13,258 nucleotides of DNA, taken from NCBI GenBank assembly GCA_937942965.1, contig CALDGN010000281.1, positions 1 to 13,258 of the forward strand. The letters run 5' to 3'. Below are positions 1 through 6,301 of this stretch, piece after piece (the first letter of the stretch is position 1; the number at the start of each line of letters is the position of its first letter). A program made the position numbers and the translations under genes. Source of the stretch: an uncultured Acidimicrobiales bacterium (lineage in GTDB: Bacteria; Actinomycetota; Acidimicrobiia; Acidimicrobiales; UBA10347). The notes beneath the pieces are model-generated. The model did not search any database. It had not been told where the DNA came from and saw only the letters and a program-made list of their open reading frames with translations.

Positions 1-402
1 AACGGCTGGACCCAATTCGAATGGGCGAGCCCGACGTTTCGCGAGTTCATCCCCGACCGTGACCCTGAGCTTCGCGTCTGGGCCCGCGTCCCGGGCGGCG
101 AGGCCATGAGCGAACGTGAACGCCAGGTCGTTCTCGCCTACATCTCCGACGTGCCGATCGTGTTCAACTCGGTTGTGCCCTATGGGCTGCCCTTCGAGAC
201 TCATCTCGTGACGAGCCTCGACCACTCGATCTGGTTCCACCGTCCTGTGGATCCCTCACAGTGGATGCTGTACGACCAGCGCAGCACCGCGGCAGCTGAC
301 GGCCGCGGCCTCAACGAAGGCCGTCTCTATGGCGCCGGTGGCGAGCTGGTGATGACCTGCAACCAAGAGTCCATGCTGCGCCGCATGACGCCGCCCAGCT
401 GA
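1..402 (+). CDS. tesB: Acyl-CoA thioesterase II (TesB family), C-terminal part, 5' truncated by window edge
   Basis: The reading frame is open from base 1 to a TGA at 400-402 and gives 133 residues; the start lies before the window. The translation matches the C-terminal hotdog domain of TesB-type thioesterases, which hydrolyse acyl-CoA to free fatty acid and CoA in the cytoplasm. Visible landmarks are YISD (Asp codon 148-150), S-L-DHSIWFHRP (Ser codon 214-216, Asp 220-222) and the terminal NQE (Gln codon 364-366). By my alignment from memory, the first Asp, the Ser (Thr in E. coli TesB) and the Gln are the family's Asp-Ser/Thr-Gln catalytic triad, so the active site looks intact. An internal ATG at 106 is not the true start, because homology continues upstream of it. 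The gene converges on the polysaccharide deacetylase with only 8 nt between the stop codons and no obvious terminator hairpin in the gap. Confidence 0.88.
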   Translation, partial: NGWTQFEWASPTFREFIPDRDPELRVWARVPGGEAMSERERQVVLAYISDVPIVFNSVVPYGLPFETHLVTSLDHSIWFHRPVDPSQWMLYDQRSTAAADGRGLNEGRLYGAGGELVMTCNQESMLRRMTPPS

Positions 403-410
403 TCTGCGAG

Positions 411-1343
411 CTAGCAGTCGAGTGCGTTGAACCGCACGCCTCGGTTGGTGAGTACCTGTAAGACCGACTCCAGTGCTCCGACCGTGGCGGCTCGGTTCGA
501 CGGTCCGTCGTGGAACAAGATGCGATCGCCCAAGTCGGTGGCGGCCAACACGTTTGATGCGATCGCGTAGCTGTCGTTGAGCTTCCAGTCCTCGCTGTCG
601 ACTTCCCACATGTGCACGGTGAAGCCTTGGCCTCGGACGAGGTCGAAGGTCCGCTGATCCATCGCGCCATAGGGCGGGCGCAGGCAGTTGGTCTTGTGTC
701 CTACCGCTCGAGCGATCGCGGCGTCGGTCGCGCCGAGGGTTTGCGCAATGTGGTCCGGCTCCTGCAGTGGCAGAGCCTCGTGGTAGTAGGTGTGGTTGCC
801 GACAGTGTGGCCCTCGTTGATCATCCGTTGGACAACGCCCGGGTAGGCGTCGACCGAGTTTCCGATGACGAAGAACGTGGCCTTAGCGCCGTAGCGGGCG
901 AGCACGTCGAGCACCTGGTTGGTGTAGATCGGGTCAGGTCCGTCGTCGAAGGTCAGGTACACGACGCTGCCATCGCGGGGCACGGCCGGGATATTCGTCA
1001 GGAACGGAAGCGGAACTGCTGTCGCCGAGTCTGGCGTTGGCGTCGAGATCAGGTCAGCGGGTATCTGCACCAGGGCAGGCGGTTCAGCCACCCGCACCAC
1101 TTCGGCTGGCTCAGTCGCCACTGGCTCGGGAATCGGCTCAGGCGTGACCGGCGGAGTTTCCTCGGGAGCGATGTCGTTGCTCGATGCGTTACCGGCCGCG
1201 GCGCCAGGCGCTGGGGCCAGCCCTGCGGACAAGACCTGATCGCTCGCACTCGACTCGGTACGCGACAGGGCCCAGATGGCCAGCGTGCTGCCCAAGAAGA
1301 GCAACGCAAACAACGTCAGGGCCATCAGGCGCCGAATCGTCAT
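411..1343 (-). CDS. Membrane-anchored polysaccharide deacetylase (NodB homology domain)
   Basis: 310-residue protein. Residues 1-28 have a basic N-terminus (TIRR) followed by a hydrophobic stretch, so it is a signal anchor or uncleaved signal peptide; no lipobox Cys is seen. Residues about 30-120 are a low-complexity Pro/Ala/Glu/Thr linker of the kind that spans the cell wall. The NodB (CE4) domain occupies about 125-308 with all five motifs: TFDDGPD (131-137; catalytic base and metal Asp), NHTYYH (183-188; metal His pair), RPPYG (222-226), DSEDW (249-253) and ILFHDG (275-280; His near the active site). The family is metal-dependent and removes N- or O-acetyl groups from peptidoglycan, chitin-like oligomers or other surface polysaccharides; an extracytoplasmic wall substrate is my inference. 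The active site looks complete. The start is the ATG at 1341-1343, just before the hydrophobic segment; the SD is weak (an AAAGGG about 13 nt upstream). It lies downstream of the mscL terminator, so it is probably a separate transcript. Confidence 0.9.
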   Translation of the reverse strand: MTIRRLMALTLFALLFLGSTLAIWALSRTESSASDQVLSAGLAPAPGAAAGNASSNDIAPEETPPVTPEPIPEPVATEPAEVVRVAEPPALVQIPADLISTPTPDSATAVPLPFLTNIPAVPRDGSVVYLTFDDGPDPIYTNQVLDVLARYGAKATFFVIGNSVDAYPGVVQRMINEGHTVGNHTYYHEALPLQEPDHIAQTLGATDAAIARAVGHKTNCLRPPYGAMDQRTFDLVRGQGFTVHMWEVDSEDWKLNDSYAIASNVLAATDLGDRILFHDGPSNRAATVGALESVLQVLTNRGVRFNALDC

Positions 1344-1383
1344 CTGTCGGCAAGCGCCCTTTGATCGAGGTTGGAACGGCTCA

Positions 1384-1389
1384 AGTCAA
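1384..1389 (-). promoter_or_regulatory. Possible -35 box of the deacetylase promoter
   Basis: On the minus strand this reads TTGACT, close to the sigma-70 consensus TTGACA. About 17 nt downstream the hexamer is GATCAA, a poor -10 match, and the deacetylase ATG follows roughly 20 nt later. Position and the -35 match are suggestive, but the weak -10 keeps confidence low. Confidence 0.25.
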
Positions 1390-1439
1390 GCATTCATTGG
1401 TCGCGCAACGGTGGCACTAGGGAGTTCTCCTTGCTCCCC

Positions 1440-1479
1440 AAAAAGCCGACAGGCCCACCCGCAAGGGGTGGGCCTGTCG
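1440..1479 (-). terminator. Intrinsic terminator of mscL
   Basis: A perfect 14-bp stem (1447-1460 paired with 1466-1479) has a 5-nt loop (1461-1465). On the minus strand it is followed by GC and five T residues (complement of 1440-1444). It lies 22 nt past the mscL stop codon, as expected for a Rho-independent terminator. On the plus strand there is no T-run, so it is oriented to terminate mscL and insulate the downstream deacetylase. Confidence 0.85.
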
Positions 1480-1501
1480 TACGCGCTCAGTGCGCTACCG
1501 A

Positions 1502-1843
1502 TTACTTTGCGAGCAGGTCGCGAATTTCGGTGAGCAGCGTCTGGTCTGGCGTTGCCGCTGGGGCAGTGTTGGCGCCGGCGCGAGCCAGAGCCTTGACGAT
1601 CATGAACACGACGAATGCGATCATCACGAAGGTGATGAGCGCCGTGATCAGTGCGCCGAGCGGGATCGCCGACGGGTTCCAATCATCGAAGTTCACGTCA
1701 AGACCACCGGCCTTGCCGATCAGCGACATGATGACGTTGACAACGGCTTCCATAACAGGAATCGTCGCCAGCGCCAGCACGAGGCCGACAGCAGCGGGGA
1801 TGACATTGAACTTCTCGAGGAACTCGCGGAATTCGGTGAGCAT
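1502..1843 (-). CDS. mscL: Large-conductance mechanosensitive channel MscL, divergent
   Basis: 113 residues, shorter than the roughly 136 of E. coli MscL. The architecture fits the family: an amphipathic N-terminal FREF segment (5-8), TM1 at about 14-40, a short periplasmic loop (about 44-58, with NFDDW), TM2 at about 61-86 and the highly conserved C-terminal helix signature LLTEIRDLL (103-111). MscL forms a homopentameric emergency valve in the inner membrane that opens under hypo-osmotic membrane tension. Aligning FREF with the E. coli protein, the usual GNVVDLAVG is here FNVIPAAVG (12-20): the Asp becomes Pro16 and the gate Leu becomes Ala17, while the pore Gly is kept as Gly20. Start choice is supported by an AAAGGA Shine-Dalgarno about 6 nt before the ATG. 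It is monocistronic: it has its own terminator downstream and is divergent from acs. Confidence 0.85.
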   Translation of the reverse strand: MLTEFREFLEKFNVIPAAVGLVLALATIPVMEAVVNVIMSLIGKAGGLDVNFDDWNPSAIPLGALITALITFVMIAFVVFMIVKALARAGANTAPAATPDQTLLTEIRDLLAK

Positions 1844-2114
1844 GGGTTTCCTTTCGAGGGTTTCGGGGACCCAATAAGGCAGACGGGTGCGGATGCCACT
1901 TTGTCGCGGCCATCTCTAAGAGTAGGTAAGACCAGGGCGCTCAACGGGGATGGGGCTAGCAGTATCGAGTTATTCCGGATTTCAGCATCGGGAAGTACGT
2001 AAATAGATCTGAGTAGCCAGTCCGCTCGCTCAGGTGAGGTCAGGGCGTGCGGACTAAGGTCGTGCCCCGAACCGATGATCAATCGAGCCGCAAGAATCCG
2101 AGGGGGAACGGCGC
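1844..2114. promoter_or_regulatory. Divergent mscL-acs intergenic region
   Basis: About 270 nt without a credible gene, holding the promoters of mscL (-) and acs (+). The mscL SD lies at its left edge. A GAGGGGGAA Shine-Dalgarno for acs lies at its right edge, about 5-13 nt before the ATG at 2115. A 7-bp inverted repeat, AGTCCGC (2019-2025) and GCGGACT (2049-2055), sits about 60-95 nt before acs and could be an operator or an mRNA leader stem. I could not pick -35/-10 boxes with confidence. Confidence 0.5.
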
Positions 2115-4109
2115 ATGAGTGACGCAACGATCGAGGTCTATGAGACCGAGGATCGGACCTTTCCGCCGAGCGCCGAGTTCGCTGCGGGCGCACTGGCGAA
2201 CGACCAATCGCTGTACGACGAAGCCAACAACGACTTCGAGGCCTTCTGGGCGCGACAGGCTCGCGAACTGCTGACCTGGTACAAGGACTTCGACCAGGTA
2301 CTCGACTGGCAGCTTCCGTTCGCCAAGTGGTTCATCGGCGGCGAGCTGAACATCAGCTACAACTGCCTCGACCGGCACGTCGACGCTGGCAAGGGCGACA
2401 AGATCGCCTACCACTGGGAAGGTGAACCGGGCGACACGCGCACCTTCACGTACTCCCAGCTCCTCGACGAGGTCGCCAAGTTCGCCAATGTGCTCAAGGG
2501 CATGGGGCTCAAAAAGGGCGACCGCATCGCGATCTACATGCCGATGATCCCCGAGCTTCCGATCGCGATGCTCGCGTGCACCCGAATCGGCGTTGCGCAC
2601 TCGGTCATCTTCGGTGGCTTCTCGCCCGATGCGATCATCGACCGCTGCGACGACGCCGAGGCCAAGCTCATCATCACCGCCGACGCTGGCTATCGCCGCG
2701 GTGCTCCCTCGGCGCTCAAGGTCAATGTTGATGACGCCCTCGCCAGCCGTGCATCGACGGTCGAGAACGTCATCGTCGTGAACCGCTGCGACACCGAGGT
2801 CACGATGGCCGAAGGCCGTGACCACTGGTGGCACGAACTCATGGCCAATGCCAGCAACCAGTGCCCACCCGAGCCGCTCGATGCCGAGCAGCTGCTGTAC
2901 ATCCTGTACACCTCGGGCACGACGGCGAAGCCCAAGGGCATCATGCACACCACCGGCGGGTATTTGACCCAGGTGGCGTTCACCCACAAGTACATCTTCG
3001 ACCTCAAGCCCGACACGGACGTGTACTGGTGCGCCGCCGACATCGGCTGGGTGACCGGCCATAGCTACATCGTCTACGGGCCGCTGACCAACGGCTGCAC
3101 CTCGGTCATGTACGAGGGCACACCCGACACGCCACGCGAACAGGACCGCAACGGCGATGACCGCAGCGCCTGGGGCAAGGACCGCCTGTGGGACATCATC
3201 GAGCGTTACGGCGTGACCCAGCTCTACACGGCACCGACAGCGATCCGCACGTTCATGAAGTGGGGTACCCAAGAAGTCGAGCGCCACGACCTGTCGACGC
3301 TGCGGGTGCTTGGCACGGTCGGTGAGCCGATTAACCCCGAAGCGTGGATGTGGTACCACGAGCACATCGGCGGTGGCAGCCGTCCGATCGTCGATACGTG
3401 GTGGCAGACCGAGACCGGCGGACACATGATCACGCCGATGCCAGGCGTCACGACGACCAAGCCCGGGTCCGCCTGCCAGACCATCCCTGGCGTGACCGCT
3501 GAGCTCGTCGATGACGACGGCAACCTCGTCACCGAAGGCGGCGGCTACCTGACGATCTCCAAGCCGTGGCCGTCGATGCTGCGCGGCATCTGGGGAGACC
3601 CCGAACGCTTCCAAGAGACCTACTGGTCCCGGTTCCCGGGCCGTTACTTCGCCGGCGACGGCGCTCGCCTCGACAGCGACGGCTACCTCTGGCTGCTCGG
3701 CCGTGTCGATGACGTCATGAACGTGTCCGGCCACCGCATCTCGACCGCGGAGATCGAGTCCGGACTGGTCGACCACCCATCGGTCGCCGAGGCGGCCGTG
3801 GTCGGAGCGAACGACGACACGACCGGACAGGCGATCGTCGGCTACGTGATTCTGCGGGGCGGCAACGAAGCCTCGGCCGAGTTGAGCGAAGAGATTCGCC
3901 AGCACGTCGCGACCAAGCTCGGCCCGATCGCCCGGCCAAAGGCCGTGTTCATCGTCCCCGATCTTCCCAAGACTCGCAGCGGCAAGATCATGCGTCGCTT
4001 GCTCCGCGATGTCGCCGAAGGCCGCGACCTGGGCGACACGACCACGCTCGCCGACGCCGGCGTCGTCGACGAGATCCGCACCCGCGCCGCCGACAGCGAC
4101 GAGGAGTAG
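2115..4109 (+). CDS. acs: Acetyl-CoA synthetase (AMP-forming)
   Basis: 664 residues, close to the usual length of about 650. It activates acetate with ATP to acetyl-AMP and then forms acetyl-CoA, feeding central metabolism from the cytoplasm. Adenylate-forming-enzyme motifs are in order: phosphate-binding loop YTSGTTAKPKG (265-275), VGEPINPE, DTWWQTETGG (427-436; the second Trp, W430, is the acetate-pocket Trp of Acs), YFAGDGARLDSDGYLWLLGR with the ATP-ribose Asp and hinge region, SGHRIST, and the C-terminal PKTRSGKIMRR with catalytic K624. In studied Acs proteins that Lys is inactivated by acetylation, so similar control is likely but inferred. Ala271 replaces the more usual Gly of the loop; I recall this in other actinobacterial Acs. 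A hydrophilic stretch at about 341-355 (REQDRNGDDRSAWGK) looks like an insertion. The start has a strong purine-rich SD. It is divergent from mscL. Confidence 0.97.
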   Translation: MSDATIEVYETEDRTFPPSAEFAAGALANDQSLYDEANNDFEAFWARQARELLTWYKDFDQVLDWQLPFAKWFIGGELNISYNCLDRHVDAGKGDKIAYHWEGEPGDTRTFTYSQLLDEVAKFANVLKGMGLKKGDRIAIYMPMIPELPIAMLACTRIGVAHSVIFGGFSPDAIIDRCDDAEAKLIITADAGYRRGAPSALKVNVDDALASRASTVENVIVVNRCDTEVTMAEGRDHWWHELMANASNQCPPEPLDAEQLLYILYTSGTTAKPKGIMHTTGGYLTQVAFTHKYIFDLKPDTDVYWCAADIGWVTGHSYIVYGPLTNGCTSVMYEGTPDTPREQDRNGDDRSAWGKDRLWDIIERYGVTQLYTAPTAIRTFMKWGTQEVERHDLSTLRVLGTVGEPINPEAWMWYHEHIGGGSRPIVDTWWQTETGGHMITPMPGVTTTKPGSACQTIPGVTAELVDDDGNLVTEGGGYLTISKPWPSMLRGIWGDPERFQETYWSRFPGRYFAGDGARLDSDGYLWLLGRVDDVMNVSGHRISTAEIESGLVDHPSVAEAAVVGANDDTTGQAIVGYVILRGGNEASAELSEEIRQHVATKLGPIARPKAVFIVPDLPKTRSGKIMRRLLRDVAEGRDLGDTTTLADAGVVDEIRTRAADSDEE

Positions 4110-4195
4110 TACGCCTTGTGTCGCTGCGCTCCACAACGCTGCCGGTGGTGATCGAATCGGCGGTCCTAGTAGACGCGCAGAGGAGTAGTAGGCCT
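4101..4195 (+). repeat. Short direct repeat flanking the acs stop region
   Basis: A 16-nt sequence beginning GAGGAGTAGTA occurs at 4101-4116, spanning the acs stop codon, and again at 4180-4195 with one mismatch, 79 nt apart. It may be a chance or small duplication remnant in the acs to HAD-gene gap. No function is evident and no terminator hairpin is clear in this gap. Confidence 0.5.
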
Positions 4196-4205
4196 CGGGT
4201 TGGGG

Positions 4206-4211
4206 CATGCT
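4206..4211 (+). promoter_or_regulatory. Putative -10 box for a leaderless HAD-phosphatase mRNA
   Basis: CATGCT is followed by 6 nt and then the ATG at 4218. No good Shine-Dalgarno sits at normal distance: a GGGG run ends 12 nt upstream. The same hexamer-spacer-start layout recurs at three other genes here, which supports transcription starting at or very near the start codon. Confidence 0.4.
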
Positions 4212-4217
4212 GCGTCA

Positions 4218-4718
4218 ATGAGCGAATCGTCATGGCCCGAGAGCTGGACTTGGGCAGCTGACCCTGTCGACGGAGGACCTTGTGTCCTTGTCGACGTCGA
4301 CGGTGTCATCGCCAACGGCTGGCACCGCCAGCACTTCTTGCAAGACGGCCGCAAGGACTGGAAGAACTTCTTCGCGAACGCGTTCGGCGACACGCCGATC
4401 GAAGGTTCGCGGGCGTTGGTCGACCAGTTCGCAGAAGCGGGCCAGGTTGTGCTGCTCACCGCTCGCCCGAACAGCTTGCGCGAGGTCACGCTCGACTGGC
4501 TTGGCGAGCACGGGTACCGCTGGGACTTGCTGGTGCTGCGAGGACCAGGCGACGGTCGATACTCGTCGCCGGACTTCAAGCAGCGATGCGTCGCTGATCT
4601 CCGCTCGTACGGTTTCGTCCCCCAACTGGCGCTCGACGATGACCAGCGCAACGTCGACATGTTCCGCGACGAAGGCATCGAAACCCTCTACATCCACTCC
4701 GGGTACTACGAGGCCTGA
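4218..4718 (+). CDS. HAD-superfamily phosphatase resembling the 3'-phosphatase domain of polynucleotide kinase-phosphatase
   Basis: 166 residues from the ATG at 4218; a TTG at 4200 is in frame but less likely. HAD motifs are complete: LVDVDG (24-29; nucleophile D26 and acid/base D28), LLTARP (79-84; motif II T81), FK (K121; motif III Lys) and ALDDD (138-142; motif IV acidic cluster, D140/D141). The pattern DVDGVIA ... KDW ... AGQVVLLTARP ... LDWLGEHG ... DFK ... LALDDDQRNVDMFR follows the phosphatase half of phage/bacterial polynucleotide kinase-phosphatases. Those enzymes remove 3'-phosphates from nucleic acids during repair or RNA healing. There is no kinase or ligase domain here and none adjacent, so a nucleic-acid substrate is only inferred; a small-molecule phosphatase is possible. 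It follows acs after about 108 nt and probably has its own leaderless promoter. Confidence 0.8.
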   Translation: MSESSWPESWTWAADPVDGGPCVLVDVDGVIANGWHRQHFLQDGRKDWKNFFANAFGDTPIEGSRALVDQFAEAGQVVLLTARPNSLREVTLDWLGEHGYRWDLLVLRGPGDGRYSSPDFKQRCVADLRSYGFVPQLALDDDQRNVDMFRDEGIETLYIHSGYYEA

Positions 4719-4813
4719 GCCGCAAAATCTGAGCCCTTACGAGGTTGGGTCTGGCTTCGTTCGGGAATCAGAGCATCGCCGTTAGTGTTGGATCCCTCAC
4801 GGAGGTTCCATAG

Positions 4814-5701
4814 ATGGGCAACTCGATCAAAACGTTCATGCTGCTGGCGCTGCTCGGTGGCTTGGCCATGGCGCTCGGAAGCGCATTTGGTGGCCGTGGT
4901 GGCATGACGATCGGTCTCGGCATCGGTCTCGTGATGGCCGGAGGCAGCTACTGGTTCAGCGACAAGCTGGCCATCAAGAGCGCCAAGGCTGTCCCCGCAG
5001 ACCCGGCCCAGTACCCCGAGTACTACGCCATCATGGAAGACCTGACCGCTCGGGCTGATATGCCGATGCCCAAGCTCTACGTCACGCCGAATCGCCAGCC
5101 GAACGCCTTTGCGACCGGCCGCAATCCGAACAATGCAGCGGTTGCCGTGACCGTCGGGCTCATGGAAATGATGACCTGGGACGAGGTCCGCGGCGTCTTG
5201 GCCCACGAGCTCGCACACATCGAGAACCGCGACATCCTGATCGGCTCCGTGGCCGCCGCGATCGCCATGGGCGTGACCTACGCCGCCCGTATGGCGATGT
5301 ACGCCGGCATGTTCTCGGGCGGCCGTCGAGACGACCGTGGTGGCGCAAACCCAATCGTGATGATTGCAACCATCGTGCTGGCGCCGCTCGCCGCAAGCTT
5401 CATCAAGTCGGCAATCAGCCGCACCCGTGAATACAAGGCCGATGCCAGCGCTGCTCGTCTGATGGGCGACCCCGAGCCGCTGGCTCGGGCACTCGAGAAG
5501 CTCGGCATGGCATCTGGGCGTATCCCGGCCGAAGGCGTCACACCCGAGCAGGCATCGCACTACATCGTGAACCCACTCGGCGGCGCCACCCAGTCGAACT
5601 TCGGTGGAGGCATCGGCCAGTTCGGCAAGATGTTCTCGACCCACCCTCCGCTCGAAGAGCGCGTTCGCGCCCTCCGCAGCGGCGAGTTCATGAACAGCTG
5701 A
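4814..5701 (+). CDS. htpX: HtpX-like M48 zinc metalloprotease, membrane-bound
   Basis: 295 residues, typical of HtpX (about 285-295). Two N-terminal hydrophobic segments (about 7-25 and 31-48) precede the protease domain. The zinc-binding HELAH is at 131-135 (catalytic E132) and the third ligand, E206, lies in SRTREYKAD. Two further hydrophobic stretches (about 143-166 and 180-200) lie between them. A C-terminal STHPP motif (275-279) is typical of the family. HtpX is an integral membrane endoprotease with a cytosolic active site that degrades misfolded membrane proteins and works alongside FtsH in envelope quality control. The start is well supported by GGAGG about 10 nt upstream of the ATG. 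All catalytic residues are present. Gaps to both neighbours are 95 and 31 nt; no heat-shock operator is recognised. Confidence 0.95.
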   Translation: MGNSIKTFMLLALLGGLAMALGSAFGGRGGMTIGLGIGLVMAGGSYWFSDKLAIKSAKAVPADPAQYPEYYAIMEDLTARADMPMPKLYVTPNRQPNAFATGRNPNNAAVAVTVGLMEMMTWDEVRGVLAHELAHIENRDILIGSVAAAIAMGVTYAARMAMYAGMFSGGRRDDRGGANPIVMIATIVLAPLAASFIKSAISRTREYKADASAARLMGDPEPLARALEKLGMASGRIPAEGVTPEQASHYIVNPLGGATQSNFGGGIGQFGKMFSTHPPLEERVRALRSGEFMNS

Positions 5702-5719
5702 GCCGGTCGGTTCGGAACC

Positions 5720-5725
5720 TACGCT
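5720..5725 (+). promoter_or_regulatory. Putative -10 box for a leaderless transcript
   Basis: TACGCT (TANNNT type) is followed by a 7-nt spacer and the ATG at 5733. There is no Shine-Dalgarno in the interval, and it lies in the 31-nt gap after htpX. The start codon would therefore be at or next to the +1 position. Confidence 0.5.
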
Positions 5726-5732
5726 CTGCGAC

Positions 5733-6287
5733 ATGCGGTTCCTCTTCGTCTGCGATGACAACGTTCGGTCATCGCCGATGGCGGCCGCGTTTCTCTATCA
5801 CCAGCAGCGTCTCCGCAGCATCGAGCCGCTCGTGGTTGCGTCCGGTGGGTTCGGCCCGCCCGGCCATGAGCTCGACCCATCGGTCGTTGCCCTGCTCGAG
5901 GATCGTGGCGTTGACCTGAGTCGCAAGCGCACCCGCGAGCTCGATGCCGAAATGGTCGGACACGCTGACCTCATCGCAACGATGACGGGATCCCAAGCCG
6001 TGCGAGTCATGACGGCCTGGCCCGAGACCGCCGATCGTGTGTTCACGTTGCGGCACCTGTGTGCGGCGGTGACATCGCGTCCGGCCTCGATCAGTGCGGC
6101 CGAATGGCTGCGCAAGGTGCAAGGCGCGATCGAACGGAACTATGTCTCGACTGGCGACCCGACCATGGATATTGCTCAACCATCGGGTCGCGAGTTCGGG
6201 GCCACGCTCAACCTGGCTGATCAGTTGCTTGCTGCGACGGATCATCTGACTCGCTGTCTCTGGCCGGAGCCGACCGTCACCGCCTAG
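5733..6287 (+). CDS. Low-molecular-weight protein-tyrosine-phosphatase-fold protein with degenerate active site
   Basis: 184 residues. The N-terminus FLFVCDDNVRSSPMA aligns with the LMW-PTP/arsenate-reductase P-loop, whose consensus is VCxGNICRSP. Other family features follow: an ASGGFG strand-loop (36-41), a DxxVVALLEDRGVDLSRKRTREL stretch, HADLIATMTGSQA, and a C-terminal MDIAQPSGREF where active enzymes have a DP motif. The catalytic Cys is kept as C7, but the Arg expected six residues later is Ser13, with an Arg one position early (R12; CX4R instead of CX5R). The general-acid Asp appears replaced by Gln149. As drawn, it should not be a normal phosphatase. Such folds elsewhere act on phosphotyrosine proteins or arsenate; a binding or regulatory role is inferred here. 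It probably has a leaderless start and converges on the Wzz-like gene with a 14-nt gap. Confidence 0.75.
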   Translation: MRFLFVCDDNVRSSPMAAAFLYHQQRLRSIEPLVVASGGFGPPGHELDPSVVALLEDRGVDLSRKRTRELDAEMVGHADLIATMTGSQAVRVMTAWPETADRVFTLRHLCAAVTSRPASISAAEWLRKVQGAIERNYVSTGDPTMDIAQPSGREFGATLNLADQLLAATDHLTRCLWPEPTVTA

Positions 6288-6301
6288 GCGCCCGGCGGAT
6301 G

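Noticed and set aside
2079..4208. A 709-residue open frame antisense to acs
   Set aside because: It is the mirror of a high-GC gene with strong codon bias, composed of low-information Val/Asp/Gly/Arg-rich sequence without recognisable motifs. Acs on the plus strand has full family motifs and an SD.
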